64,000 nt of DNA, taken from Halomonas sp. ML-15 (lineage in GTDB: Bacteria > Pseudomonadota > Gammaproteobacteria > Pseudomonadales > Halomonadaceae). Made by a program: the position numbers and the translations under genes. The stretch lies in contig NZ_JACXZT010000010.1 in NCBI RefSeq assembly GCF_014779595.1, positions 62,001 to 126,000 on the forward strand. The letters run 5' to 3'. Under the pieces are notes generated by a model. It did not search any database. It was given only the letters and a program-made list of their open reading frames with translations, and was not told the DNA's origin. Below, piece after piece: positions 8,918 to 20,140 of the stretch; the first letter of the stretch is position 1; each line of letters starts with the position of its first letter.

Positions 8918-8935
8918 TGTGCAAGCAAGGTGCAA
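8918..8935 (-). promoter_or_regulatory. Two direct repeats, 11-bp period, upstream of efflux operon (candidate BaeR site)
   Basis: TGTGCAA (8918-8924), GCAA spacer, GGTGCAA (8929-8935) on the plus strand. The heptamer and period match the array upstream of the spy-like gene at 2311-2339. Its distance to the adaptor start (8848) is about 70 bp, suitable for an activator site. Confidence 0.58.
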
Positions 8936-8980
8936 GCGATGGCGACCGCGAGCGTTTAGACAACACGGGTTGGGCTTGGC

Positions 8981-10033
8981 CTAGGGGCAGCTCTCGCCGA
9001 TCATCAACTCGGTGCTCAGTAGACTATCGGCGGCGGGCGTCAGGCCTAGAATCATGCGCGCAGCCATGCGCCCCTTCTCGCCGCTGTCCTGGCGCACCGT
9101 GGTCAGTCGCGGCGCCCGGTACTGGCCCTCGGCGATACCGTCGAAGCCGATCAGACGCAGATCCTCGGGTACCCGTAGGCCACGCTGCTCGGCCAGGGTC
9201 AGGGCGGTCAAGGCGATGCGGTCGGACATGCACAGCAGCAGGTCGGGCCGCTCTGAATCGGGGAGATCGAGGATCTCCTCGAGCACCGGCGAGCAGACCT
9301 CGAAGGTATTCTCCTCGATATTCCATAGCGGGATCGCATCGCGCTCAAAGCCGTGCTCCTCCAGCGCCTGGTAAAACCCATCGAGACGCGAGCGGGTGAT
9401 CGTGCGATTGCCTGGCAGTAGGGTATGAGCGGGGCTGACACGTCCGTTACAGGGTTCTTGGGTGAGGCGCAGGTTGACCACTGCCGGTCGGCGGGTCGGC
9501 GTGGCCAGGGCGTGGCGGGCAATGGCGTAGCAAGCTTGGCGATTGTCGACGTGTACCGCCGGGCGCCCCTCGATATCGAAATCCACCGCCACCAGCGGCT
9601 GATGGTGCGGCAGGTCACCGAGTAGCGCCAGGGTCGGCATCAAGCCATAGACGATAAAACCATCGGCGATATTCGCCGAGCCCGGGGCTTGGGAGGCGTG
9701 TTCGCGACCAGATACCAGTAGCAAGGTGTGGCCGTGGGTATCGAGGACCTCGGCGACCCCGGAGAGAAACTCGCTGGCCACGGCGTCGTTCAAGCTGTAT
9801 GTCAGACTCTCGGCGAGCACTACCGCAATGATCCGTGAGCGGCCGGTGCGCAGGCTGCGGGCCTTGGCGTCGGGGCCGGCATAGCCGAGGCGCTTGGCTT
9901 CGCCGAGGATCCGCTCACGCAGTGCAGGTGACAGCTGGTCGGGACGGTTGAAAGCATTGGAGATGGTGGCGGTGGAGACGCCAAGCTCGAGCGCCAGGTC
10001 TTTCAGCGTGATACGGCGTGGCGATGAGGGCAC
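8981..10033 (-). CDS. LacI-family transcriptional regulator of the alpha-glucoside cluster
   Basis: A 350-residue repressor with an N-terminal helix-turn-helix (ITLKDLALELGVSTATISNAFN, about residues 8-30), a hinge helix, and a periplasmic-binding-like effector domain ending with the usual LIGFDGIAEGQYRAPRLTTV segment. It is the last gene of the minus-strand agl unit (E-F-G-A-K-regulator), where AglR-type repressors are often found. Three palindromes with a central CG between the divergent agl and porin genes are the expected sites for this class. The effector is probably an alpha-glucoside or its breakdown product (inference). Confidence 0.85.
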   Translation of the reverse strand: MPSSPRRITLKDLALELGVSTATISNAFNRPDQLSPALRERILGEAKRLGYAGPDAKARSLRTGRSRIIAVVLAESLTYSLNDAVASEFLSGVAEVLDTHGHTLLLVSGREHASQAPGSANIADGFIVYGLMPTLALLGDLPHHQPLVAVDFDIEGRPAVHVDNRQACYAIARHALATPTRRPAVVNLRLTQEPCNGRVSPAHTLLPGNRTITRSRLDGFYQALEEHGFERDAIPLWNIEENTFEVCSPVLEEILDLPDSERPDLLLCMSDRIALTALTLAEQRGLRVPEDLRLIGFDGIAEGQYRAPRLTTVRQDSGEKGRMAARMILGLTPAADSLLSTELMIGESCP

Positions 10034-10104
10034 AGTGCTTTTCCTGCTAAGTATTCAAGCAACAGAATACCGGCCCCGTGTCGCCATGAATACCACGACA
10101 ATCA

Positions 10105-10134
10105 AGCCGGTACCTGGATACCCGAGCACCGGCT
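10105..10134 (-). terminator. Weak hairpin after the ABC ATPase gene
   Basis: A 7-bp stem AGCCGGT/ACCGGCT with a 16-nt loop directly after the aglK-type stop. The loop is long and the T-run poor, so this may be a processing or attenuation site between the ATPase and the regulator gene rather than a full stop. Confidence 0.3.
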
Positions 10135-10135
10135 C

Positions 10136-11242
10136 CTAGGCGGCGACGCTCGCTTGGTCAAGCCCCAGCGCCTGGTGCTGCTCGTTGAACAGGTGAACAT
10201 GCGCCGGGTCCGGGCTCAGTGCAACACGCTGACCGACCGACCAGTAGGTCGGTGCCTCGCTGCGCTGGATCAGCAGGGTGTCGCCCTCCTTGGGATCGAG
10301 GTAGACGTAGACCTCATTGCCCAGGTACTCGACGTTGACGATCTCGAAGCTGTTGTCGCCCTGGGCCTCGGTCAGGCGCAGGTGCTCGGGGCGTACGCCG
10401 ACTGTCAGAGCGGTGCCCTTGGTCAGGCCAGCAGCATCCTGGGGCAGCTCCAGGTGGGGCATGCCGCTGGCGCTGACACGACAGCCCGACTCGTCGGCGC
10501 CGAGCAGCTTCGCGGGCAGGAAGTTCATGGTCGGCGAGCCGATGAAACCGGCCACAAAGCGGGTCGCGGGACGCTGATAGAGCTCCTGGGGGCTGCCTAC
10601 CTGCTCGATGCGGCCACCATTGAGCACCACGATCTTGTCGGCCAGCGTCATGGCCTCTACCTGATCGTGGGTGACGTAGATCATGGTGGAGCCGAGTCGG
10701 TGGTGCAGGCGGGCGATCTCATTGCGCATCTGCACCCGCAGCGAAGCGTCGAGGTTGGAGAGCGGCTCATCGAACAGCAGGATGCGAGGCTCCCGGGCCA
10801 TGGCGCGGCCCATGGCCACGCGCTGGCGTTGGCCGCCGGAGAGTGCCTTGGGCTTGCGTTCCAGCAGCTCCTCCAGTTGCAGGATGCGCGCGGTAGCCAT
10901 CACCCGCTCGTGAACGGTTTCCTTGGCGGCTTTGGCCAGCTTGAGGCCGAAGGCCATGTTCTCGTAGACCGACATATGCGGATAGAGGGCGTAGGACTGG
11001 AACACCATGCCGACGCCCCGCTCCCGGGGCGGCAGATCGTTGACCACGCTGTCGCCGATGGAGAGCTCGCCGTCGCTGATCGACTCCAGCCCGGCGATCA
11101 GCCGCAGCAGGGTCGACTTGCCGCAGCCGGATGGGCCGACGAAAACCACGAATTCGCCGTTACCGATGGCCAGATCCACATCCTTGATGATATGGGTGCT
11201 GCCGAAGACCTTGTTGACCTTGTCGAGAGTGACGCTTGCCAT
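10136..11242 (-). CDS. ABC transporter ATPase, MalK/UgpC family (AglK-like)
   Basis: A 368-residue ATP-binding subunit of a CUT1 sugar importer. Walker A GPSGCGKSTLL lies near residue 37, Q loop at MVFQSYALYPHMSVYENMAFG, signature LSGGQRQRVAMGRA, Walker B ILLFDEPLSNLDA, the H-loop in THDQVEAMTLAD, and a C-terminal TOBE/regulatory domain of about 130 residues. It energises import by the AglF/AglG-like permeases encoded upstream in the same unit. It follows the glucosidase gene with an 82-bp gap. MalK-family ATPases can be shared between sugar importers, so it may serve more than one. Confidence 0.9.
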   Translation of the reverse strand: MASVTLDKVNKVFGSTHIIKDVDLAIGNGEFVVFVGPSGCGKSTLLRLIAGLESISDGELSIGDSVVNDLPPRERGVGMVFQSYALYPHMSVYENMAFGLKLAKAAKETVHERVMATARILQLEELLERKPKALSGGQRQRVAMGRAMAREPRILLFDEPLSNLDASLRVQMRNEIARLHHRLGSTMIYVTHDQVEAMTLADKIVVLNGGRIEQVGSPQELYQRPATRFVAGFIGSPTMNFLPAKLLGADESGCRVSASGMPHLELPQDAAGLTKGTALTVGVRPEHLRLTEAQGDNSFEIVNVEYLGNEVYVYLDPKEGDTLLIQRSEAPTYWSVGQRVALSPDPAHVHLFNEQHQALGLDQASVAA

Positions 11243-11324
11243 GGTATGTCTCCTTGCCGGCCTGCAACTGGGTTGCCTCGCCGCGGGCCGGCGGTGTTGT
11301 TATGAGAGCTGTTATGAATGTGGC

Positions 11325-12944
<1,620 letters not shown>

Positions 12945-13030
12945 TGATGCAGTCCTTGAGTCAATGAAAGCGATGGGGTCTGGCAATTTTTAGCTAACCT
13001 TGAGCCCTATCACGTTCGGGGCTGATCCGG

Positions 13031-13129
13031 CGGCAGGCCTATACGAAGGCGCTGTAAACCCGTCCCTGGGCGCTACTTTTGCCATCCATGGCAAAAGACC
13101 TTCGCTTCGACCTGCCCCCGGCGCCCCTT
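13031..13129 (+). repeat. Interspersed intergenic repeat, copy 1
   Basis: About 99 bp, homologous to 24618-24717 in the opposite orientation. Shared blocks read GGCGCTGT, TCCCTG, CGCTACTTTTGCC, GGCAAAA, CTTCG, TGCCCCC and GCGCCCCTT in the same order. The centre is a stem CTTTTGCC (13076-13083) / GGCAAAAG (13090-13097) with a 6-nt loop. It lies between the aglG and aglA genes on the minus strand, so it is transcribed and may process the operon mRNA. Confidence 0.78.
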
Positions 13130-13156
13130 GAGGATTTCCTGCCTAGAGTTGGGGCG

Positions 13157-13999
13157 TCACCCCTTCACCGCGCCGGCGGTCAGCCCCGAGACGATGCGCC
13201 GCTGGAAGATGATCACCAGGATCACCAGGGGCACGGTGACCACCACCGAGGCGGCCATGATCGGCCCCCAGGGCAGTTCGTAGGCGCTGCCGCCGGAGAG
13301 CAGGGCGATGGCCACCGGCACGGTGCGCTGGCTGTCGGTGAGGGTGAAGGTCAGGGCGAACAGGAACTCGTTCCAGGCGGCGATGAAGGCCAACAGCCCC
13401 GTCGTCGCCATGGCCGGCCACATCAGCGGCAGGAACACCTTGGTGATGATGACCCAGGGGGTGGCGCCATCCATGATCGCGGCCTCCTCGAGCTCCATGG
13501 GCAGCTGGCGCATGAAGGTGGTCAGCACCCAGACGGTGAAGGGCAGGGTGAAGATGGTATAGCTGAGAATCAGCCCGCCCGGATTGTTGTAGAGGTTGAG
13601 CGTACGGATGACCTCGAACAGGCCGGAGAGCACCGCCACCTGCGGAAACATCGAGACGCCCAGGATCACCAGCAGCACGGTGCTGCGGCCGCGGAAGCGA
13701 ACCCGGCCCAGGGCGTAGGAGGCAGTGATGCCGAGCAGCAGGGCGATGAACACCACGCTGGTGGCAACCAGGATCGAGTTGAAGATCGCCTGCAGAAAGC
13801 TGCGCTGGCTGAAGATCTGTACGTAGTTGCTGACGTCCAGCCGAGAGGGCCACAGCTCGACCCGGAAGAGCTCGCTGGAGGGGGTGAAGGAGGTCTTCAC
13901 CGCATAGTAGAACGGAAAGACCGCGATCACGACGATCAGCGCCACCAGTACCCAGAAACCGATGCGGGTGGCGTGTTTGGAGAGCTGGCGTGAGGTCAT
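13157..13999 (-). CDS. Alpha-glucoside ABC transporter permease (AglG-like)
   Basis: A 280-residue inner-membrane subunit with six predicted helices, a MalG-type CUT1 permease. The EAA-type loop that contacts the ATPase is visible at ELEEAAIMDGATPWVIITKVFLPLMWPA (about residues 170-197). The start ATG shares one base with the stop of the upstream permease (TGATG), showing translational coupling. The intergenic repeat follows this gene before the glucosidase. Confidence 0.9.
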   Translation of the reverse strand: MTSRQLSKHATRIGFWVLVALIVVIAVFPFYYAVKTSFTPSSELFRVELWPSRLDVSNYVQIFSQRSFLQAIFNSILVATSVVFIALLLGITASYALGRVRFRGRSTVLLVILGVSMFPQVAVLSGLFEVIRTLNLYNNPGGLILSYTIFTLPFTVWVLTTFMRQLPMELEEAAIMDGATPWVIITKVFLPLMWPAMATTGLLAFIAAWNEFLFALTFTLTDSQRTVPVAIALLSGGSAYELPWGPIMAASVVVTVPLVILVIIFQRRIVSGLTAGAVKG

Positions 14000-14976
14000 C
14001 AGTCGCCTCCCAGTTTCAGTTGCTTGCGACCGAGGTAGAGGTAGGCGATGGTCGCCAGGGCGATGATCAGGAACAGCAGGGTGGAGGCGGCGCTGCCGTA
14101 GCCCACGTCCTGGAATTCGACCAGTTGCTGGCGCGCATAGATCGACATCGACATGGTGCTGGTGGAGTTGGAGGTCAGCACGTAGATGACGTCGAACACA
14201 CGCAGGGCATCGAGCAGGCGGAAGATCACCGCCACCATCAGAGCAGGTGTGATCAGCGGCAGGGTGACCCTGAAGAAGACCCGTACCGGATGGATGCCGT
14301 CGACCTCGGCGGCCTCATAGCAGTCCTTGGGCAGCATCTGCAGCGCGGCCAGCACCAGCAGGGCGACGAAGGGGGTGGTCTTCCACACGTCGACCATGAT
14401 CACCGCCCACATGGAGTAGCTGGCATCCGCCGTCCAGGCGATCGGTTCGCCGATGATCCCGAGCATCATCAGCAGGTGGTTGATGATCCCGAACTGGTCG
14501 TTGAGCATCCAGGCCCACATCTGCGCCGAGACGATGGTAGGGATCGCCCAGGGGATCAGCACGGCGGCACGCACCAGGGTGCGCCCCTTGAACTCGGCGT
14601 TGAGTACCAGCGCCACGATGATGCCGAACACCACCTCAAGCGATACCGATACCACCGAGAAGTAGACGGTGTTCCAGACGGCGCGCCACCAGATCGGGTC
14701 GGCCAGCACGCCATACCAGCGACCGTCTTCATAGATCAGGTAGTTCTCCAGGCCGATGAACAGGGTATCGCTCAGGTCGGACAGGGAGGCATCGGTAAAA
14801 CTGAAGTAGAAGGTGCGCAGTAGCGGCCAGCCCGCAACCAGGACAAGGACGACCAGCATCGGCGCCAGAAAGATCCAGGCGGCACGTACCCGCTGGCGCC
14901 GTACCTTGGTGCTGCGCTTGTGTCTTGGCAGGGGGCGCGCCGGTAGCGGCGCGCTTTCGGTTACGGGAGTCGACAT
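13999..14976 (-). CDS. Alpha-glucoside ABC transporter permease (AglF-like)
   Basis: A 325-residue MalF-type CUT1 permease. A cytoplasmic basic N-terminus (PRHKRSTKVRRQRVRAAW) precedes the first helix. The EAA loop is at CYEAAEVDGIHPVRVFFRVTLPLI. The start is set at 14976, 16 bases after the binding-protein stop. A much longer in-frame extension to 15372 is the binding-protein gene read in another frame and has a low-complexity Ser/Pro/Arg composition. It forms the membrane channel with the AglG-like partner. Confidence 0.9.
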   Translation of the reverse strand: MSTPVTESAPLPARPLPRHKRSTKVRRQRVRAAWIFLAPMLVVLVLVAGWPLLRTFYFSFTDASLSDLSDTLFIGLENYLIYEDGRWYGVLADPIWWRAVWNTVYFSVVSVSLEVVFGIIVALVLNAEFKGRTLVRAAVLIPWAIPTIVSAQMWAWMLNDQFGIINHLLMMLGIIGEPIAWTADASYSMWAVIMVDVWKTTPFVALLVLAALQMLPKDCYEAAEVDGIHPVRVFFRVTLPLITPALMVAVIFRLLDALRVFDVIYVLTSNSTSTMSMSIYARQQLVEFQDVGYGSAASTLLFLIIALATIAYLYLGRKQLKLGGD

Positions 14977-14992
14977 TTCGGGCTCCAGGGGG

Positions 14993-16264
14993 TTACCAGT
15001 TGCGACGCTTGACGCGGGACAGGTCGCGATCGAGATCGCTGACTGCCTGCTCACCGGTCTTGTTGCCGGAGAGCACGTCATGGGCGGCACTGAAGAAGGC
15101 ATTGCTGACGCGGCCGTAGGCATCGCCGGTGGGCGCGGAGGGACGCGCCACGGCATTGACGAAGGTCTCGTAGAGATCGCCGAAGAAGGGGACTGCCTCG
15201 AGCACTTCCTCATCCTGGTAGAGCGACTCCAGAGTGGGGTTGTAGGCGCCGGCAATGGCGCGTCGCTTCTGCTCCGCTTCGCCGGCGAGGAAGGCCACCA
15301 GATCGACGGCGAGCTCGGGGTGCTCGCTGTAGCGGGAGACCGCCAGATTCCAGCCGCCGAGGCCCGCGGCACTCTGACCGTCGCCGCTGTAGGGCAGCTG
15401 GGTCACGCCAACCTTGCCGCGTACCTCGCTATCCTCGCTCTGGGCCAGGGCCCAGGCGTAAGGCCAGTTGCGCATGAACACGGCGTTGCCGCCCTGGAAC
15501 ACGCCTCGGGCTTCTTCCTCGGTGTAGTTGAGAACGCCGTTGGGCGAGATATCGCCGATCCAGGACGCCGCGCGGTCGAGGGCGGCAGCGGCCTGCGGGT
15601 TGTCGATGGTGATCTCTCCTTCACTATCGACGATAGAGCCGCCGCCGTGGCTTGCCACCCACTCCAGGGCGTTGACGGTCAAGCCTTCGTAGGCGCGACC
15701 CTGGAAGACGAAGCCCTGCATGCGCTCGCTGCCTTCGGCGCGCTCGGCATTGCGGATCTCCCGGGCGGTCTCGGTGAGCTGCTCCCAGGTCTCGGGCACG
15801 TCATGGCCGTGCTTCTCCAGCAGGTCCTGGCGGTAGTAGAGTACCCCGGCGTCGGTGAACCACGGCATGGCGACCAGGCGGCCGTCGATGGTGTTGTTCT
15901 CGACGATGGTCTCGAAATGGCCTCCACCGGCCGCGTCGCCGAGCACCTCGCGCAGGTCCAGCAGATGGTTGGCGAGGAGGCCAGGCCAGACCACGTCGAT
16001 CTGCATGATGTCGATGTCGGTGGAGTTGGCGGAGAGAATCTGCTGGTAGAGGGAGAGACGCTCGGTGGAGGAGTTCGGCGTCGAGACCACATCGACGCTG
16101 TGGCCGGTCTTCTCCTCCCAGGCACTAACGCCCTCCTGGCAGAGCTGCAGTTCGGCGCCGACGGCGCCACACGAGATGGTCAGGTCGGCGGCCTTGGCGT
16201 GGCCGGCCCCGGCCAGGGCGGTGGAGCCCAGGACGATGGCTGAGAGCAGGGATTTCTTGAGCAT
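14993..16264 (-). CDS. Alpha-glucoside ABC transporter substrate-binding protein (AglE-like)
   Basis: A 423-residue periplasmic protein with a signal peptide (MLKKSLLSAIVLGSTALAGA, cleavage near HAKA-AD) and the family 1 extracellular solute-binding fold: LTISCGAVGAELQL, then WEEKTGHSVDVV, DIDIMQIDVVWPG and VFMRNWPYAWA segments. It captures sugars for the AglF/G/K importer. First gene of the minus-strand unit. An operator-like palindrome lies 37 bp upstream, overlapping a plausible -35, which would place expression under the LacI-type repressor. Confidence 0.9.
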   Translation of the reverse strand: MLKKSLLSAIVLGSTALAGAGHAKAADLTISCGAVGAELQLCQEGVSAWEEKTGHSVDVVSTPNSSTERLSLYQQILSANSTDIDIMQIDVVWPGLLANHLLDLREVLGDAAGGGHFETIVENNTIDGRLVAMPWFTDAGVLYYRQDLLEKHGHDVPETWEQLTETAREIRNAERAEGSERMQGFVFQGRAYEGLTVNALEWVASHGGGSIVDSEGEITIDNPQAAAALDRAASWIGDISPNGVLNYTEEEARGVFQGGNAVFMRNWPYAWALAQSEDSEVRGKVGVTQLPYSGDGQSAAGLGGWNLAVSRYSEHPELAVDLVAFLAGEAEQKRRAIAGAYNPTLESLYQDEEVLEAVPFFGDLYETFVNAVARPSAPTGDAYGRVSNAFFSAAHDVLSGNKTGEQAVSDLDRDLSRVKRRNW

Positions 16265-16300
16265 GTGGCATCCTCGCAGTTGTTATTATGAAGCAGTAAT

Positions 16301-16314
16301 CTTAAACGATTAAG
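16301..16314. promoter_or_regulatory. LacI-type operator candidate O1
   Basis: CTTAAACGATTAAG, a 14-bp near-palindrome with the central CG typical of LacI-family sites. It lies 37 bp upstream of the binding-protein start on the minus strand. Read on that strand, TTAATC and CATAAT separated by 17 bp could be a promoter overlapped by the operator. Confidence 0.68.
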
Positions 16315-16490
16315 TTCGTGGGCCTAGTTAAGACCATGGCCGTGGCCTCATCAACCTAGACTTTTGTCTATCATCACTGTTTGTGCACTGTTCACGGTGC
16401 CGGAATCTCCCTGACAAGAGGGCTTCACGGCGTGATGGCCTAGCCTTTGAGCCACTAGACATTGGTCGAAATTGCGTCTGCCGACATTGA

Positions 16491-18209
<1,719 letters not shown>

Positions 18210-18248
18210 CGTTCGCTCATAGCACCACGGCTAGTCGTTTCGATCCTT

Positions 18249-18275
18249 GCCCGCGTCGTTGGACGCGGGCTTTTT
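18249..18275 (+). terminator. Rho-independent terminator of the porin gene
   Basis: A perfect 9-bp stem GCCCGCGTC/GACGCGGGC with loop GTTG, followed by five T. It lies 40 bp after the porin stop. Confidence 0.85.
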
Positions 18276-18304
18276 GTCTGGCGTGACGGCGGCGGGAGTG
18301 ACGC

Positions 18305-19231
18305 CTACAGCGACAGGAAGAACAGCATCAGCGGTGGCGACAGCAGCGAGAGGATAAAGCCGCTGACCACGGCGATGGGCACGCAGGCGACACCGCCGTG
18401 CTGCTGGATCACCGGCAGGGTGAAGTCCATCGAGGTGGCCCCGCCGTAGCCGATCGCCAGCGGCGTGGCGCGATGGATAAACAGCGGGATCAGCACGAAC
18501 GCCAGCAGTTCGCGGGCCAGGTCGTTGAAGAAGGCCACCCCGCCCATCAGCGGCCCGAGCTGGTCGCCGATCAGGATGCCTGACAGCGAGTACCAGCCAA
18601 AGCCCGAGGCCATCGCCAGCCCCTGATTCCAGGTCAGCCCCAGCAGCGGCGCGGCGAGCAGCCCGGCGAGCAGCGAGCAGGCAGCAACGGTGGCGGCGAT
18701 CGCCAGGCCGAAGCGGTTGAGCAGGATCTGCTTGAGCGGCATGCCGGAGTTGCGCAGCTGGCAGCCGATCAGCGCCAGCAGCGCATACAGTGCCCACTCG
18801 GCGAGCTGTTCGGACCAGGCGTAGGCGGTGTCGCCGACCAGCCAGCCGAGCAGCAGGCCGATCAGCACCCCGCCTATCACCACCCCGACCAGCGCCAGCG
18901 AACCGAGCATGGCGGACAGCTTGCTGGTGGGCGCATTGGCGACCACCGGCGAACCGCTGACATTCATCCGCAAACGGCGCGATAGCCACACTAGCCCGAT
19001 CAGGTTGGTGGCGGCGGTGAAGGCGAACAGCAGGCCGGCCTGGGCGCCCATCCGCGACAGCTGGCTGGCGAGGTTATCGAGTCCGGCCAGGCTCACGCCC
19101 ATCAGCAGCAGGATCGCGTAGACCGAGAGGTTGACCCCGCGGTTGATCAGCGCCATGGCGCCAGCATGGCGTACCGGCACCAGGTAACCCAGCAACAGAG
19201 GGAGGAGAACGATCAGCAGGCCGGTGAACAT
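18305..19231 (-). CDS. lysO: LysO-family lysine exporter (DUF340, YbjE-like)
   Basis: A 308-residue inner-membrane protein with about eight to nine helices. Conserved family text is visible: GFGWYSLSGILIGDQLGPLMGG (about 210-231), FFNDLARELLAF and the GGATSMDFTLPVIQQHGG stretch near residue 265. LysO of E. coli exports L-lysine and its analogue thialysine. The gene appears monocistronic, convergent with the porin. Function is transferred from the family; substrate range in this organism is unknown. Confidence 0.87.
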   Translation of the reverse strand: MFTGLLIVLLPLLLGYLVPVRHAGAMALINRGVNLSVYAILLLMGVSLAGLDNLASQLSRMGAQAGLLFAFTAATNLIGLVWLSRRLRMNVSGSPVVANAPTSKLSAMLGSLALVGVVIGGVLIGLLLGWLVGDTAYAWSEQLAEWALYALLALIGCQLRNSGMPLKQILLNRFGLAIAATVAACSLLAGLLAAPLLGLTWNQGLAMASGFGWYSLSGILIGDQLGPLMGGVAFFNDLARELLAFVLIPLFIHRATPLAIGYGGATSMDFTLPVIQQHGGVACVPIAVVSGFILSLLSPPLMLFFLSL

Positions 19232-19267
19232 GGCGTTCCTTGTGAGACGACAGGACGGATGAGCAAC

Positions 19268-19291
19268 AAAAAGGCAGCCAGTACGGCTGCC
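19268..19291 (-). terminator. Rho-independent terminator of the DUF3108 gene
   Basis: Read on the minus strand: stem GGCAGCC / GGCTGCC with a 5-nt loop, followed by TTTTTGTT. It lies about 60 bp after the DUF3108 stop and upstream of lysO. Confidence 0.8.
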
Positions 19292-19349
19292 GGGGGGCTA
19301 CTTTACGGATTGCCTGGACGCTGGGGAAGCCAATTTCGCTGATGCTGCA

Positions 19350-20039
19350 TTAGTGTGCGGCGGTCTCCAGAGCACTGAGCGTCAGCCGGCTACGGCGTTC
19401 GCCATCGCGGTGGTAGTCGACGCCGAGCAGCAATCCCGGCAGCGTGGGATGAAAATCGAACACCAGCTGGCGCTCGGGGGTCTCCGGGTCCCAGGTCTCC
19501 ACGGTAACGGCGTCGAAGGTGCCGGCGGGGCTCTCCAACTGACCGCGCTCCAGCACCCGATAGCGCAGCGTCTCCTGCTCGCCCTTATGGTCGACGAAGT
19601 GCAGCTCGCAGGGAGCCGCCTCCTGCCCTTCGCAGCGGGTTGTCACTGCGCTGCGCCGCGACAGGTCGAACAGCGCCGCCTGGCGGTCGGGAAGCGAACT
19701 CAGGTCGCCGCTGCCGAGGCGATAGTCGCCACCGATGCCAAGCAGCGAATAGCCGCTGGAGTAGGCGCTGGGCCGCACGCCATCGGCGTTGACGCGAAAG
19801 CGGCTGCGTTCGTTGCCACGAGCCACGGCAATTGCTGCGCGCATATCACTCTGCCACTGTTCGCCGTGCTGGCTCAGGCGATGCTCGACGCTGGCATTGG
19901 GCCAGCCGCTGATCTGCAGCTGATAGTGGGCTGTGAACGGCGTGGGCTCGGCGAAGTCCTCGCCATCCGCTGCAACGCAGGGGGCGCTTGCCAATAGCGC
20001 GGCGATCAGCAGTACAGGGGGAAAGCGGAGTCTTGACAC
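19350..20039 (-). CDS. DUF3108 periplasmic protein
   Basis: A 229-residue secreted protein: signal peptide (SRLRFPPVLLIAALLASAP, cleavage near CVAA-DG), then the DUF3108 pattern with FTAHYQLQISGWP, FRVNADGVRPSAYSSGYSLLG and VETWDPETPERQLVFDFHP. Two Cys (in TTRCEGQ and APCELH) could form a disulphide. No ATG is usable. A GTG at 20039 has GGGAG six bases upstream and is chosen; a TTG at 20057 gives six extra residues. The family lacks an assigned activity. It is probably a single-gene transcript with its own terminator. Confidence 0.78.
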   Translation of the reverse strand: MSRLRFPPVLLIAALLASAPCVAADGEDFAEPTPFTAHYQLQISGWPNASVEHRLSQHGEQWQSDMRAAIAVARGNERSRFRVNADGVRPSAYSSGYSLLGIGGDYRLGSGDLSSLPDRQAALFDLSRRSAVTTRCEGQEAAPCELHFVDHKGEQETLRYRVLERGQLESPAGTFDAVTVETWDPETPERQLVFDFHPTLPGLLLGVDYHRDGERRSRLTLSALETAAH

Positions 20040-20140
20040 CTGGGGCTCCCGGGACAATAAGCGACACGCCTGAGAGCCCCGCTAACGGCATCAGGTTCCC
20101 GCCGCGAGTCGGGTTGCGCAATCTTTGCGCGATGTCGGCC

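Noticed and set aside
14977-15372. N-terminal extension of the AglF-like permease
   Set aside because: It overlaps the binding-protein gene on the same strand in another frame and is Ser/Pro/Arg-rich. The start at 14976 fits the family.
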